The notes under the pieces were generated by a model. It was not told the origin of the DNA, ran no database searches, and was given only the letters and a program-made list of their open reading frames with translations. A stretch of DNA of 64,000 bases, taken from Metabacillus malikii. Lineage in GTDB: Bacteria > Bacillota > Bacilli > Bacillales > Bacillaceae. The stretch lies in NCBI RefSeq assembly GCF_030813355.1, contig NZ_JAUSUD010000006.1:62001-126000 (forward strand), read 5' to 3'. Shown here piece after piece: positions 8,113-18,786 of the stretch; position 1 is the first letter of the stretch; each line of letters starts with the position of its first letter. Made by a program: the position numbers and the translations under genes.

Positions 8113-8333
8113 CTTTGCTTCACCTTTTATTTACATTATTTTTAACACAATCTCATTATGTGTTGTTCGAGTAAAACATATACTGGTAGTATGTAACAGA
8201 ACGAAAGCGCAAGCTCCATGTACAACCGGGCAAGCATATAAAGATTTAAAAATGAAACCGTTCATTTTCTAATATGTCAAATGACCTCCTAAGTACTGAA
8301 GAAATATAGGTAATAATTTATACTTTCGCACAT
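8113..8333. other. Intergenic region upstream of the MFS gene
   Basis: This stretch between the MFS start and the ymfC terminator has no convincing gene. The only structure I see is an imperfect dyad at 8176-8194 (ACATATACT / AGTATGT around a short centre), about 65-80 bp upstream of the MFS start, a plausible operator position. No convincing -35/-10 pair could be assigned. Confidence 0.35.
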
Positions 8334-8369
8334 AAAAAAGGGTGAGACCGTATTTCGTCTACCCTTTTT
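8334..8369 (-). terminator. Terminator after ymfC
   Basis: On the minus strand AAAAAGGGT-GAC pairs with GTC-ACCCTTTTT around a short loop, with a T-run at the end; it lies about 50 bp after the ymfC stop. Confidence 0.8.
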
Positions 8370-8417
8370 GGAATATTCAAAATATATTAAGTAAAAAAAT
8401 AATAAGTTCAAAAATTT

Positions 8418-9143
8418 TTATAAGCGTTTTCTAACGACATGAAAACTAAAATGATCTGCTCTAAAATAATTTAAGGAATAAAGTACTGGTTTATCATTAG
8501 CATCATAATGAATTTGTTTTAAAAGGAGTAATGCTGTTTCAGGATCACATTCTAAAATAGGTGAAATCTTTTCATGGTAACCGATTGGTTCAATATTCGT
8601 AATAGCTGAACTTATATAAATATTAGCCTTCTCTTCTAATAATTTAAATAAAGACTCTTGTTTGTGGTCAAATGTATTAGGTAAAACATTAGTAGGAATT
8701 TTATCGACACAATATACAACAGGTTCATTGTTTGAGGTACGAACTCGTTCAAGTAAGAAGATTTCTTCTTCTTTATTGCATTTAAACCTTTTAACATCGT
8801 CATCAGTTGCACCTGTGATTGAAGAAGAGAGAAAGACGGTTCCTGGTGTAAGATTGGCATTTTTTATCATATCCGTTACACTATTTAATTGCTCAATACC
8901 TGATGAAAACCTCGGAGTTGCATTAACAAAGGTTCCGACTCCATGCCTCCTAATAATGACATTCTCTTCTTCGAGAATTCTTAAGGCTTCTCTAAGCGTT
9001 GCTCTACTGACTCCTAATTCATTGGATAGTTCAAATTCTGAAGGTAGTTTTTCCTTTTCTTTATATTTTCCACGTTCTATATCTTCTTTAATTTTATCAA
9101 TTACTTGTAAATATAAATGCCGATTATCAGCCTTTATGCTCAT
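8418..9143 (-). CDS. ymfC: GntR family regulator with UTRA domain (YmfC)
   Basis: 241-aa transcription regulator of the HutC subgroup. The N-terminal winged helix (about residues 8-75) has the typical [22 protein letters not shown] helix-turn-helix region split over two helices; the C-terminal UTRA ligand-binding domain covers about residues 95-235. The ATG start is preceded by GGAGG. It is followed by its own terminator and then by the MFS exporter gene, which it may control, though this is inferred only from adjacency. Ligand unknown. A perfect 14-bp palindrome lies about 130 bp upstream and might be an autoregulatory site. Confidence 0.9.
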   Translation of the reverse strand: MSIKADNRHLYLQVIDKIKEDIERGKYKEKEKLPSEFELSNELGVSRATLREALRILEEENVIIRRHGVGTFVNATPRFSSGIEQLNSVTDMIKNANLTPGTVFLSSSITGATDDDVKRFKCNKEEEIFLLERVRTSNNEPVVYCVDKIPTNVLPNTFDHKQESLFKLLEEKANIYISSAITNIEPIGYHEKISPILECDPETALLLLKQIHYDANDKPVLYSLNYFRADHFSFHVVRKRL

Positions 9144-9417
9144 AAGTTGCCTCCGCTTTTTTCAAGAAATATAAGAGATCAGACACCTGATGTTTTACAC
9201 CATTCTAATCGAAATTACTATATCATGTTTCAACTTATAAATAAATAGAATCATTCCAATTTGTCGAAAACAGTAGAAGTATACTTCTTATCGACGTTTT
9301 GGGCTATGAAGAGAAGCCCTAGTAAAAGTAAACTACAATAGTAACTTTAAACAGCAATAAAGGACACTCATTAAGACAAATTTGAACAAATTTACCTAAA
9401 TTCAAAATACACTGTCA
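9144..9417. other. Intergenic region between spoIIIE and ymfC
   Basis: No gene is supported here. It contains a perfect 14-bp palindrome AGAAGTATACTTCT (9275-9288) flanked by GTCGA and TCGAC, and a small GGGCT/AGCCCT hairpin at 9300-9320. These are the only structures seen; the region presumably carries the ymfC promoter. Confidence 0.35.
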
Positions 9418-9448
9418 TAAAAGACTGCCGTCAATGCAGCAGTCTTTC
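9418..9448 (-). terminator. Terminator after spoIIIE
   Basis: On the minus strand AAAGACTGC pairs with GCAGTCTTT around a ~10-nt loop, followed by TATGA; 17 bp after the spoIIIE stop. Confidence 0.75.
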
Positions 9449-9464
9449 ATCTTATTTCTCTTGG

Positions 9465-11834
9465 TTATGATGTTAGTTCATCCTGACTATTTTTAGCAAT
9501 TAATACTTCACGAGGTTTACTTCCTTCGTAAGGTCCAACTACTCCTCGTTCCTCCATTGCATCAATTAACCTTGCTGCTCTCGTGTAACCCACTCTGAAT
9601 CTTCTCTGAAGTAATGATACTGATGCTGTTTGCATGTCAATAACTAATTGTACTGCGTCGTCATATAGGTCATCTTGAACCTCACTCGGCGAATCCTCTG
9701 TAATTTCTGTCGGCATCATTTCCTCTTGATATTGTGCTTTTTGTTGTGAGATAACAAAATCAACAGTTTTTTCAACTTCATCATCTGATAAAAATGCTCC
9801 TTGTACTCGAACTGGCTTTGAAGCACCCACTGGTAAAAAGAGCATGTCACCGCGACCTAATAGCTTTTCTGCCCCACCCATATCAAGAATTGTGCGCGAA
9901 TCCGTTTGTGAAGATACACTAAATGCAATTCTTGAAGGTATATTAGCTTTAATAACACCTGTTATGACATCAACTGAAGGCCGTTGAGTAGCAATAATAA
10001 GGTGTATCCCAGCTGCACGTGCCATCTGGGATAATCTTGTAATAGAATCCTCTACATCTGATGATGCAACCATCATTAAATCTGCAAGCTCGTCCACAAT
10101 GACAACAATATACGGTAATTCTGGCTGTTTAGCATCGCTGTCGATATTATTTTTCTTAATAATTTCATTATACCCTTCGATATTACGAGTACCCGTATGA
10201 GAGAATAGCTCATATCGGCGTTCCATTTCATTGACTACTTTCTTTAATGCCTGTGATGCTTTTTTCGGATTAGTTACTACCGGGGCCAACAGGTGTGGAA
10301 CTCCGTTGTAAACATTTAGCTCTACCATCTTCGGATCAATCATCATCAGTTTCACTTCATGTGGCTTAGCCCTCATTAAAATACTTGTAATAATACCATT
10401 TATACAAACACTTTTTCCACTACCGGTTGAGCCTGCTACTAGCAAGTGTGGCATTTTATTAAGCTCTGCCAATACTGCATCACCTGAAATATCCCGGCCT
10501 AATCCTATTAGTAGCTTGGCATCTGGTTTGTCATTTGCTTTTGATTCAAGTACCTCTCTAAGCGAAACCATGGCGATCTCTGAGTTTGGAACCTCTATAC
10601 CAACAGCTGATTTCCCAGGTATAGGTGCTTCAATTCGAATATCCTTTGCAGCTAATGCTAAAGCAATGTCATCACTTAAATTTACAATTTTACTAACCTT
10701 CACACCGACATCAGGATAAACTTCATATTTAGTAACAGCTGGTCCTAAATGAACCTGAGTAACTTTCGCTTTCACTCCAAAGCTTTGAAATGTTTTTTCT
10801 AATTTTCGAGCATTTTCATATATATTTTTCTTATCTGTCTGTTGAGAATTATGTTTAGGTGGATGCAATAAGTCAATTGGTGGTAATTCATAATCCTTGT
10901 TTTCTAATTCAACAAACGTAATTGGTTGCAAATCATCTTGACTTTTTTCAACATGATTATCTTCTAGTTCTTGCTTATCATTATTCACATAACTATCATT
11001 TCGGTTATGAAGAATCGTATCCTCCATCGTGTGAATAATCATTTCCTCTTCTTCCTTCACCTCTCCTTTGTCTGAGAAGCTTGAAATAATTGGTGGAGTC
11101 TCTTCTTCTTCTTCAATTTTTGCTTTCTCAGCTTCCCTTGCTTCTGCTAATTCCTGTCTTTTTTGTTTGTGTGCAGCTCTTTTTTGTTTAATAGCACTCG
11201 GTATTTCTTTTATATCTTCAAAAAATCCTGTAGTTTGTTTTTTCATAAACGCACCTAACGGGCTACTCATTTTTTCTAATGTTGCTTGTAGTGAACGGCC
11301 TGTAATTAAAATAATCCCGATTACAATTAAGAAAAACGCGATAATTTTCGAACCCGCCTCGGCAAATAGATAAAAGGATGCTGCATACAAAATAGCTCCT
11401 AGCATGCCTCCACCTAAATCTTGAGAAGATACATCACCATTTACATCTAGCCAAAAAAGTGAAAAAGTATTGCTAATGACACTTGGTGTAACGAAAGTTC
11501 CATTGTTTGAAAGTAATTCAAAAAGCTTTACATGACTTAATAATAGAATAGCTGCGGTAATAAAATGTAAACCAACCATCTTCCGACTTAATAGTGATGG
11601 TACTTCACGTTTCCAAATAAGATAAAATGAAAAGATAAGTATTTCAAATAAAAACAACATATACCATTCACCACTAAAAAACCGAAACATGTGAACAAAT
11701 GTCATTCCTACAAATCCAAGTTTTGACATCGCAATGAGCACGATTGCTAATATCGCCAAACCTGAAAGTTCATACTTTACAGTTCTTTTCCAGTCATCTT
11801 TTGTTTTTCTTTGTTTTCTTTTTTGTTTTGCCAT
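9465..11834 (-). CDS. spoIIIE: DNA translocase SpoIIIE
   Basis: 789-aa FtsK/SpoIIIE ATPase that pumps the chromosome into the forespore through the closing septum. It has four to five N-terminal membrane segments (about residues 23-180), a charged Glu/Lys-rich linker (about 200-320), and the motor domain with Walker A GSTGSGKS (468-475) and Walker [11 protein letters not shown] (Asp581, Glu582). The winged-helix gamma domain, which reads the polar recognition sequence, occupies about 725-789. The neighbourhood ylzJ-tepA upstream and ymfC downstream matches spoIIIE of B. subtilis rather than the second paralogue sftA. It is bounded by hairpins on both sides and so is probably a single-gene unit. 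Confidence 0.95.
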   Translation of the reverse strand: MAKQKRKQRKTKDDWKRTVKYELSGLAILAIVLIAMSKLGFVGMTFVHMFRFFSGEWYMLFLFEILIFSFYLIWKREVPSLLSRKMVGLHFITAAILLLSHVKLFELLSNNGTFVTPSVISNTFSLFWLDVNGDVSSQDLGGGMLGAILYAASFYLFAEAGSKIIAFFLIVIGIILITGRSLQATLEKMSSPLGAFMKKQTTGFFEDIKEIPSAIKQKRAAHKQKRQELAEAREAEKAKIEEEEETPPIISSFSDKGEVKEEEEMIIHTMEDTILHNRNDSYVNNDKQELEDNHVEKSQDDLQPITFVELENKDYELPPIDLLHPPKHNSQQTDKKNIYENARKLEKTFQSFGVKAKVTQVHLGPAVTKYEVYPDVGVKVSKIVNLSDDIALALAAKDIRIEAPIPGKSAVGIEVPNSEIAMVSLREVLESKANDKPDAKLLIGLGRDISGDAVLAELNKMPHLLVAGSTGSGKSVCINGIITSILMRAKPHEVKLMMIDPKMVELNVYNGVPHLLAPVVTNPKKASQALKKVVNEMERRYELFSHTGTRNIEGYNEIIKKNNIDSDAKQPELPYIVVIVDELADLMMVASSDVEDSITRLSQMARAAGIHLIIATQRPSVDVITGVIKANIPSRIAFSVSSQTDSRTILDMGGAEKLLGRGDMLFLPVGASKPVRVQGAFLSDDEVEKTVDFVISQQKAQYQEEMMPTEITEDSPSEVQDDLYDDAVQLVIDMQTASVSLLQRRFRVGYTRAARLIDAMEERGVVGPYEGSKPREVLIAKNSQDELTS

Positions 11835-11899
11835 AAAATCACCTATTACTCGTTATCGTTCGACTTAAATTTATTTATGTATCACATATACATGTGAAG

Positions 11900-11925
11900 A
11901 AGGCAGCCTGAAAATGGGCTGCCTA
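11900..11925 (-). terminator. Hairpin between ylzJ and spoIIIE
   Basis: AGGCAGCC pairs with GGCTGCCT around an 8-nt loop. On the minus strand it is followed only by TCTTC, so termination may be partial. Confidence 0.6.
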
Positions 11926-11956
11926 GACTTTGTTATTTAATTATATCATAATTAGT

Positions 11957-12181
11957 TCATTGTTCGGTAACGCCCATGATTATTTTTTGCCCAGGACAAT
12001 ATTGTTCATCAAGATAATGACTTGGGTTACTACTCAATACTCTTAAGATTTCATATTGAGAATGGCTTGCTTGTTGAACTAAAAGTTGAACGCCATTTTT
12101 TTCAATTATTGTTTGCTTTTTATATTCTTCTTCATGAGTAGGAAACATTAGCTCTTCTGGCATCATTGTATAATAAATCAT
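11957..12181 (-). CDS. ylzJ: YlzJ-like small protein
   Basis: 74-aa conserved Bacillaceae protein of unknown function, with the typical opening [10 protein letters not shown] and a short beta-rich body. The start codon overlaps the tepA stop by four bases (ATGA), so it is translationally coupled to tepA. A hairpin follows. No signal peptide or membrane segment is seen. Assignment rests on the family-like N-terminus and on its place between tepA and spoIIIE. Confidence 0.8.
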   Translation of the reverse strand: MIYYTMMPEELMFPTHEEEYKKQTIIEKNGVQLLVQQASHSQYEILRVLSSNPSHYLDEQYCPGQKIIMGVTEQ

Positions 12182-12927
12182 TGTAACACCTGCTTGTTAT
12201 CATGTTGACTGTCTAACATACTATTGAGCTTTTGTATTGCTTGTCCTACACCACCGACATCATCAATTAACCCGTATGCAACAGCATCCTTACCGACAAC
12301 ATTTGTTCCAATATCCCTTGTTAAATTCCCTTTTGAAAACATCAGTTCTTTAAATTTTTCCTCAGTAATATTTGAATGTTTCGTAACAAAATTAACTACC
12401 CGATCTTGCATTTTATCCAAATATTCAAAAGTTTGGGGAACCCCAATAACTAAGCCGGTTAAACGAACAGGATGTATCGTCATTGTTGCAGTCTCTACGA
12501 TAAAAGAGTGGTCACATGACACGGCAATTGGAACACCAATTGAATGGCCTCCACCTAATACAATCGAAACAGTCGGCTTCGAAATAGATGCTAACATTTC
12601 AGCAATTGCTAAACCTGCCTCAACATCTCCACCAACTGTATTTAGTATAACTAACAAACCTTCGATATTTGGATTTTGTTCTATTGCGACGATTTGAGGA
12701 ATGACATGCTCATATTTAGTCGTTTTATTTTGTGGTGGTAGTTGGATATGACCTTCAATTTGACCTACAATTGTTAAACAATGGATTTTAGAATCTTGCC
12801 CCATTTGAGGAACGTTCGTTTGCCCAAGTTGTTGAATTTTTTCAACGATTGAACTTTCCTTTCCTTCTACTTTATCCCCACCCTCATTTTGATTTTTTCC
12901 ATTTATGTAGTTACCTTCATTCGTCAT
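12178..12927 (-). CDS. tepA: ClpP-fold serine protease TepA
   Basis: ClpP/crotonase-fold protease of about 249 aa. The catalytic serine lies in GGGHSIG and the histidine in TIHPV, with the preceding VGGDVEAG loop forming the oxyanion region. In B. subtilis TepA is a cytoplasmic protease implicated in degrading small acid-soluble spore proteins during spore outgrowth, and was first described as translocation-enhancing. The second ATG of the frame (12927) is preferred because AAAGGA lies a suitable distance upstream; the first ATG abuts that site. It is coupled to ylzJ by a 4-bp overlap. Confidence 0.87.
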   Translation of the reverse strand: MTNEGNYINGKNQNEGGDKVEGKESSIVEKIQQLGQTNVPQMGQDSKIHCLTIVGQIEGHIQLPPQNKTTKYEHVIPQIVAIEQNPNIEGLLVILNTVGGDVEAGLAIAEMLASISKPTVSIVLGGGHSIGVPIAVSCDHSFIVETATMTIHPVRLTGLVIGVPQTFEYLDKMQDRVVNFVTKHSNITEEKFKELMFSKGNLTRDIGTNVVGKDAVAYGLIDDVGGVGQAIQKLNSMLDSQHDNKQVLQ

Positions 12928-13179
12928 TATTTTCATCCTTTCTCTATCATTCTCTTTGTAGTATTTACATCGAGTCTGATTTCATGCGAATGAATATCGT
13001 TACTTAATTTGAAGTCGTTTTAGTGGAAATTAGAATGGTATTCGCATAGAGAAATGTTCTAGACTTTGTTAGACTCATGAGCTGCATAAGGATGAAGCCT
13101 CTCAAGCGTTGTTAAACTTATATATCCATATTACGTGAACTTACTACAAATTAGATTATAAAGTAGAGCGCAAACAGAA
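12928..13179. other. Intergenic region between rnjB and tepA
   Basis: About 250 bp with no gene I can support and no repeat element. Apart from the rnjB terminator at its far end, no secondary structure stands out; it presumably contains the tepA promoter. Confidence 0.3.
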
Positions 13180-13208
13180 AAATGACATAGATATATTCTA
13201 TGTCATTC
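13180..13208 (-). terminator. Terminator after rnjB
   Basis: On the minus strand AATGACATAG pairs with CTATGTCATT, followed by a TTTT run; 15 bp after the rnjB stop. Confidence 0.85.
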
Positions 13209-13222
13209 TAATCACTTTATTT

Positions 13223-14878
13223 TTATATTTCCATGATAATAGGTAATATCATTGGTCTTCTTTTTGTCTTTTCATATAGGAACTGATTCAGTGATTCCCT
13301 AATACTTAATTTCAATGAAGACCATTCGAGCGTTTGGTCACGCATACTGCGATTTACTATGTCTGAGACAATCCCAGTCGCTTTAACAATTAATTCCTCT
13401 GATTCTCTGACATATACAAAACCTCTAGTGATTACTTCAGGACCAGAGATAATTTGCTTTTTCTGTTTATCTAATGTTACGACAACAATTAATATACCAT
13501 CTTGTGATAATAAACGACGGTCACGAAGAACAATATTTCCAACGTCGCCGACACCAAGACCATCAATTAACACATTCCCTGAAGGTACTTTCCCACTTGT
13601 TATAATGTTAGTTCCTTTAAATTCAATTACATCGCCTTTTTCTATAATAAAGACATTATCTTTATGAACGCCAACTTCGACCGCAATGTTCGCATGTGCC
13701 TTTTGCATTTTGTACTCTCCATGGATTGGAATGAAGTACTTTGGTTTAGTAAGATTAATCATCATCTTTAATTCTTCTTGATGCCCATGTCCAGAGACAT
13801 GAATCTTTCCAAAGATGACATTGGCACCTGCACGGAATAAAAGGTCAATTGTCTTAGAAAATACAAGCTCATGCCCAGGTATTGGAGTAGCAGCAATAAG
13901 AACTGTATCACCCTCGATTACATTAATTTGCTTATGTGATTGTTTAGCCATTCTTGATAATACAGATAAAGGGTCTCCTTGATTACTCGTCGTTAAAATA
14001 ACAACCTCATTTAAAGGATATTTATTAATATCATTTACTGATATTAGCATGTCCTCATCGACCCTAATATAGCCTAAACTTATTGCTAAGTTAAGAATGT
14101 TCCTCATATTTTTTCCTACTATAGCTAGTTTCCGCTTATTTTTAGCAGTAGCATCCATGATTTGCTGTATACGTAATAAATTAGAAGCAAAGACAGAGAC
14201 GATAACCCTATTTTTCGCATTATAAATAACATCTAAAATTTCATTACTCACAATGGCTTCAGAACCGGAATAACCTGGTTTCTCTGCATTTACACTATCA
14301 GACAGGAGGCATAGTACTCCTTCATCACCTATTTTGGCGATTTTTCCGATATCCATATAACGCGATGAAACTGGTGTTTGATCAAATTTAAAATCACCTG
14401 TATGTACAATTGACCCCATTGTAGTAGAAAAACTGATTCCGACCGAATCAGGGATACTATGATTTGTTTGGAAAAACGTAATATTAGTATCTTTAAAAGA
14501 CAGAACTGTATTAGCATCTACTTCTTTAACTAATACGTTATCCTTCATACGATTTTCTTTAAGTTTTTCACCAACTAAGGCAAGGGTTAGTTTTGTTCCG
14601 TAAATCGGAACTTGTATGTAATTTAATAAATAAAATATACTACCTATGCTTTCATCATGCCCATGAGTTAAAAATATCCCTTTTACCCGGTCTTTATTGT
14701 CTTTTAAATAGCTTATATCAGGGATTACCATATCGATCCCTAACATTTCTCCTTCTGGATACATTAGTCCGGCATCAATAACGAATATGCTTGAATTAAT
14801 TTCAACAATGAACATATTCTTGCCGACTTCTCCTACACCACCTAAAGCGATGATTTTTATATTCTCTGTCTTTTCCAT
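13223..14878 (-). CDS. rnjB: Ribonuclease J2
   Basis: 551-aa metallo-beta-lactamase/beta-CASP RNase, partner of RNase J1 in mRNA decay and rRNA maturation. The usual metal-binding H-x-H-x-D-H is degenerate here, HGHDES (residues 72-77 from the chosen start), typical of J2 rather than J1, so nuclease activity is expected to be weak. The C-terminal oligomerisation domain follows the beta-CASP region. The ATG at 14878 is chosen because GGGGAGG lies upstream and the resulting length agrees with the B. subtilis protein; a GTG seven codons earlier overlaps that site. Placed between dapA and tepA as in B. subtilis. Confidence 0.9.
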   Translation of the reverse strand: MEKTENIKIIALGGVGEVGKNMFIVEINSSIFVIDAGLMYPEGEMLGIDMVIPDISYLKDNKDRVKGIFLTHGHDESIGSIFYLLNYIQVPIYGTKLTLALVGEKLKENRMKDNVLVKEVDANTVLSFKDTNITFFQTNHSIPDSVGISFSTTMGSIVHTGDFKFDQTPVSSRYMDIGKIAKIGDEGVLCLLSDSVNAEKPGYSGSEAIVSNEILDVIYNAKNRVIVSVFASNLLRIQQIMDATAKNKRKLAIVGKNMRNILNLAISLGYIRVDEDMLISVNDINKYPLNEVVILTTSNQGDPLSVLSRMAKQSHKQINVIEGDTVLIAATPIPGHELVFSKTIDLLFRAGANVIFGKIHVSGHGHQEELKMMINLTKPKYFIPIHGEYKMQKAHANIAVEVGVHKDNVFIIEKGDVIEFKGTNIITSGKVPSGNVLIDGLGVGDVGNIVLRDRRLLSQDGILIVVVTLDKQKKQIISGPEVITRGFVYVRESEELIVKATGIVSDIVNRSMRDQTLEWSSLKLSIRESLNQFLYEKTKRRPMILPIIMEI

Positions 14879-15078
14879 GATTACATTAATCCTCCCCACT
14901 GAAGTACCCGTTCAACGTCACTTAGAAACATTATACCTGATGAAAGAATTGGAATACAAGGTAATTTTATTTGTATAATAAAAAGTAACCGTAAACTTGA
15001 ATTTTTAACATCCTTGTATTCCACTCTACAATTTATGAGCAGAAATACCCCGATTAAGCGGTATGAATTTAAACATTA

Positions 15079-15278
15079 GGCTGTTTTTGTAAACATTGTT
15101 GCTTTTAACTGAGTTGTCGTTTAGGGTTTATCTGCTCTTGCAGTACTCACGGGCTACGGTACGGGTGGGAGTGAGCCTGTTTAGCTCCTGCGGCTACCCG
15201 CGAACAAACTTCAGCTCCTCTCATACGATAAGTTATCATCGAAATTGCTTATACTATGTAGGTAATCGTTTGGTCTTC
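15079..15278 (+). mobile_element. Miniature inverted-repeat element, copy B (right end missing)
   Basis: Starts with the family left end GGCTGTTTTTGTAAACATTG and follows the family through the GTACTCACGGG and GAGCCT segments and part of the long-form module, then loses similarity near 15278. The right terminal repeat is absent, so no target duplication can be checked. It fills most of the dapA-rnjB interval, about 510 bp in total, which otherwise holds only the dapA terminator and presumably the rnjB promoter. The end coordinate is approximate. Confidence 0.7.
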
Positions 15279-15353
15279 ATAAAAGTTCTTCCGTGATTCG
15301 GATTGTGAGCTTAATATATGTTTAGGCTGAAATCTATTTGTTATTAATGGATC

Positions 15354-15381
15354 TAAAAAAGCTTGATAACAAGTATCAAGC
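15354..15381 (-). terminator. Terminator after dapA
   Basis: On the minus strand GCTTGATA pairs with TATCAAGC around ACTTG-type loop sequence and is followed by six T residues; 10 bp after the dapA stop. Confidence 0.88.
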
Positions 15382-15390
15382 CCTTCTATT

Positions 15391-16263
15391 TTATTTATTT
15401 TCTAGTATATCTTGTAATTGTAATCTTTCATCATTTGTTAATGGAATTAGAGGTAGTCTTACAGTTCCTACATCCAAACCTTTGAGTTGTAAAGCAGTTT
15501 TTACTGGTACAGGGTTTGGTGATGTAAATAACTGTTTCATTATTGGTAATAGTGAACGGTGTTGTTTGGCAGCAGCTTCATGGTCCCCATTCAAAAAGAG
15601 AGAGATCATTTCTTTCATTTCTGGTCCGATAATGTGAGAAGCTACAGATACTACACCTGCTCCACCGATAGATAAGGTAGGTAAAGTTAATCCGTCATCC
15701 CCTGAATAAAGTGAGAAAGCATCATTTGTTTTTGTGATAATTTCTGCCATTGCATCTAAATTACCACTTGCTTCTTTAATCGCCACAATATTCGGTATTT
15801 CAGATAATCTCACTATTGTATCAATATTCATATTAATAACGCTTCGACTTGGAATATTATAAAGCATTACCGGTAGTTTTGTTGATTCAGCAATAGCTTT
15901 AAAATGATGATATAATCCTTCTTGATTTGGCTTATTGTAATATGGAACAACAAGCATCACCGCATCAGCTCCAGCAGCTTCAGCTTGCTTAGTTAAGGAA
16001 ATTGAAGCTGCAGTATTGTTACTGCCGGTCCCTGCAATGACAGGTATTCTACCATTAACTTCCTTAACTGTATGCTTAATTAGTGCAATTTTTTCCTCAT
16101 TACTTAAAGTAGGGGATTCGCCAGTAGTACCTGCAACAACCAGTGAATCTGTTCCTTGGTTGATTAAATAATCAATAAGTGTCGATGTTTTTTGAAAATC
16201 AATATTTCCGTTTTTATCAAACGGAGTCACCATCGCTGTAGAAAGTTTTCCAAAATGACTCAT
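15391..16263 (-). CDS. dapA: 4-hydroxy-tetrahydrodipicolinate synthase
   Basis: DapA condenses pyruvate with aspartate semialdehyde, the first step specific to diaminopimelate, lysine and spore dipicolinate. The 290-aa TIM-barrel protein has the TTGES loop (46-50), the catalytic Tyr135 and the Schiff-base Lys163 in VAIKEASG. It is the last gene of the spoVFA-spoVFB-asd-dapG-dapA cluster and is followed by a strong terminator. SD and ATG are conventional (AGGAGTGAG upstream). Confidence 0.96.
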   Translation of the reverse strand: MSHFGKLSTAMVTPFDKNGNIDFQKTSTLIDYLINQGTDSLVVAGTTGESPTLSNEEKIALIKHTVKEVNGRIPVIAGTGSNNTAASISLTKQAEAAGADAVMLVVPYYNKPNQEGLYHHFKAIAESTKLPVMLYNIPSRSVINMNIDTIVRLSEIPNIVAIKEASGNLDAMAEIITKTNDAFSLYSGDDGLTLPTLSIGGAGVVSVASHIIGPEMKEMISLFLNGDHEAAAKQHRSLLPIMKQLFTSPNPVPVKTALQLKGLDVGTVRLPLIPLTNDERLQLQDILENK

Positions 16264-16320
16264 ATTCCTCTCACTCCTTTTACTGCCCCAACGTCATATA
16301 GCCATACAATTAGCTAAATA

Positions 16321-17553
16321 TTAATCATTTCCATTAATCTGCGATAAATTAAAAGCATCATGTAGTGCATTAACAGCCCTTGTCATATCTTCTTCTTTAA
16401 CTAATACCCAAATTGTTGTATGACTGTCTGCAGATTGTAGGATTTGTATCCCATTTTCCGACAATGTCGTAACAATTTTTGCTGTCACACCTGGAACACC
16501 CATAATTCCAGCACCTACAGTTGATACTTTAGCGCAATTTCTAGTTATTGTCGGCTCATAACCTAAATCTTTCAATATTGTTACTGCACGCTCAGTAACA
16601 TTCTCTGTCACTGTATAGACAACACCCATTGGTGTGATATTAAAAAAGTCAACACTTATTCCAGCGTTTGCCATCGCTTTAAAAACTTCTGATTGGACGT
16701 TGTATTGCCCTTCTTTTGCAGAAACTTTCAATTGAGTTACATTCGATACTTGAGCGATCCCTGTTATTAGACGCTCACGTACATCACTACCTCTTTTAGA
16801 GGATTGTTTTGCTTTAACTAACGTACCAGGAGATTTAGAATAAGTTGATCTAACACGCATCGGAACTTCTGATTGCATCGCAATTTCAATAGCTCTTGGA
16901 TGGATAACTTTAGCACCTTGATATGCAAGATTCACAATTTCAGTATAAGTTACATTCGAAAGCGGTTGTGCATTTTCGACTATGTTTGGATCAGCTGTCA
17001 TCACACCTTCAACATCTGTGAAAATATCAACAAATTCAGCTCCGAGTGCAGCTCCTAAAGCTGCTGCAGAAGTATCACTTCCGCCTCTACCAATGGTTGT
17101 AATATCTCCATTTGAAATCGAGGCGCCTTGAAATCCTGCCACAACAACAACATCACATGACTCTAATTCCTGCTGCAATCTTTCACATTTCATCTCAAGA
17201 ATTTTTGCATTCGTATGTTCATTGCTCGTAATAAAACCAGCTTGCGCACCATTTAGTGCTGTAGACTTTATTCCTGCTTCATTTAACATACTAGAAAAAA
17301 CAATTGAAGATATTACTTCTCCACAAGATAAAAGCATATCCTGTTCACGATTAGATACCATTTCGGTACCACCGTACAATAAATCTAACAATGTATCTGT
17401 TGCATATGGGGCGCCTTTTCTTCCCATTGCAGACACAACAACAACTACTTTATAGCCTTGTTCTATTGCTTCTTTGACATGGTAAAGTGCCATTTCGCGC
17501 CCTTGGTTATCTTTAACAGAAGTACCGCCAAACTTTTGAACAATAATTTTCAT
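16321..17553 (-). CDS. dapG: Aspartate kinase I (diaminopimelate-sensitive type)
   Basis: 410-aa aspartokinase: phosphorylates aspartate at the entry to the diaminopimelate, lysine, threonine and methionine pathways. The N-terminal kinase domain opens with KFGGTSV, and two ACT domains occupy about the last 150 residues. The ATG at 17553 is taken because GAGGTG lies six bases upstream; an in-frame GTG three codons earlier overlaps that site. Context inside the spoVF-asd-dapA cluster identifies it as the dapG isozyme. A GC-rich hairpin separates it from asd. Confidence 0.93.
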   Translation of the reverse strand: MKIIVQKFGGTSVKDNQGREMALYHVKEAIEQGYKVVVVVSAMGRKGAPYATDTLLDLLYGGTEMVSNREQDMLLSCGEVISSIVFSSMLNEAGIKSTALNGAQAGFITSNEHTNAKILEMKCERLQQELESCDVVVVAGFQGASISNGDITTIGRGGSDTSAAALGAALGAEFVDIFTDVEGVMTADPNIVENAQPLSNVTYTEIVNLAYQGAKVIHPRAIEIAMQSEVPMRVRSTYSKSPGTLVKAKQSSKRGSDVRERLITGIAQVSNVTQLKVSAKEGQYNVQSEVFKAMANAGISVDFFNITPMGVVYTVTENVTERAVTILKDLGYEPTITRNCAKVSTVGAGIMGVPGVTAKIVTTLSENGIQILQSADSHTTIWVLVKEEDMTRAVNALHDAFNLSQINGND

Positions 17554-17579
17554 CGAAAGCACCTCAACTATAGACGTGA

Positions 17580-17615
17580 GAGAAGAGAGCTAGTTTAAGC
17601 CTGCTCTCTTCTAAA
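17580..17615. other. Intercistronic hairpin between asd and dapG
   Basis: AGAAGAGAGC pairs with GCTCTCTTCT around a ~12-nt loop. There is no T-run on the minus strand, so it is more likely an mRNA-processing or stability hairpin than a terminator. Confidence 0.6.
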
Positions 17616-17621
17616 ATAAGA

Positions 17622-18665
17622 TTAAACTAATTTTAATTTTACAAGACTTTCCGCAATTTGTACCGAATTCCATGCAGCACCTTTTAATAGGTTATCAGAA
17701 ACGATCCACATATGGAAGCCAGTTTGACAATCTAAATCTTTACGGATTCTTCCCACAAATACATCATTTTTACCAACACTATATGCAGGCATCGGATAGA
17801 TTTGATTTGCAGGGTCATCTTGCAATGTAATACCATCTGAATTTTTTAACAAATCTTTAATATTCTCAGCTGTAACATCTGTCTTTTCAATTTCTACATA
17901 GACAGATTCAGAGTGACCTGTTTCCACTGGCAGACGGACACAAGTTGCTGCTACTTGCAAATCAGGCATACTCATGATTTTTTTTGTTTCATTAATCATT
18001 TTCATTTCTTCAAATGTAAACCCGTTATCTTGGAATTTATCAATTTGAGGAATTGCATTAAAAGCAATTTGATAATGTTTTTCATCACCTTTTACCGGGA
18101 GAATTTCTGGTGTGAATACTTCACCATTTAAAATTGCCTGTGATTGCTCTTTTAATTCATTGATCGCAGCAGCACCTGCACCTGAAACAGCCTGGTAAGT
18201 AGAAACGATCACTTTATTTAGTCCATATTCTTTACGTAATGGTTCTAATGCAACAACCATTTGTATTGTTGAACAGTTAGGGTTCGCGATGATTCCGTTA
18301 TGATTTTTTAATGCACCTTCATTAACTTCAGGTACAACTAATGGAACATTTTCGTCCATACGGTATGCACTTGTATTATCGATAACAATTGCACCTCGTT
18401 TTACTGCCTCGGGTGCAAATTGTTTTGAAACACTGCCACCTGCACTGAATAATGCGATTTGTACTCCTTCAAAACTTTCTGGAGTTGTTGCTTCTACAGT
18501 ATATTCTTCGTTTCTGAACGTGATTTTTTTTCCTGCTGAACGTTCAGAAGAAAGCAAAGTAAGTTTAGAAATAGGAAAATTACGTTTTTCTAAAGTAAGA
18601 AGCATTTGCTGCCCCACAGCTCCTGTTGCTCCGACTAATGCTACATGATAACCTCTTGCTTCCAT
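17622..18665 (-). CDS. asd: Aspartate-semialdehyde dehydrogenase
   Basis: 347-aa NADPH-dependent enzyme that reduces aspartyl phosphate to aspartate semialdehyde. The GATGAVGQ nucleotide-binding loop is at residues 12-19 and the active-site cysteine lies in the ANPNCST motif near residue 130. The ATG is preceded by GGAAGGAG. It is positioned between spoVFB and dapG, supplying precursor for both wall diaminopimelate and spore dipicolinate. Confidence 0.95.
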   Translation of the reverse strand: MEARGYHVALVGATGAVGQQMLLTLEKRNFPISKLTLLSSERSAGKKITFRNEEYTVEATTPESFEGVQIALFSAGGSVSKQFAPEAVKRGAIVIDNTSAYRMDENVPLVVPEVNEGALKNHNGIIANPNCSTIQMVVALEPLRKEYGLNKVIVSTYQAVSGAGAAAINELKEQSQAILNGEVFTPEILPVKGDEKHYQIAFNAIPQIDKFQDNGFTFEEMKMINETKKIMSMPDLQVAATCVRLPVETGHSESVYVEIEKTDVTAENIKDLLKNSDGITLQDDPANQIYPMPAYSVGKNDVFVGRIRKDLDCQTGFHMWIVSDNLLKGAAWNSVQIAESLVKLKLV

Positions 18666-18786
18666 TATTACTAGCTCCTTCCAGCTATTTCACAATAAAA
18701 TAGCGCTAAATCTTTTACGTACTATTCTATCATATTAGTTATCAAATGGTCTTTACATTTTCATATAATTATATTGAATTTTTTAA

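Noticed and set aside
16264-17621. Lysine riboswitch in the dapG/asd region
   Set aside because: The gaps are under 60 bp and no lysine-box sequence is visible.
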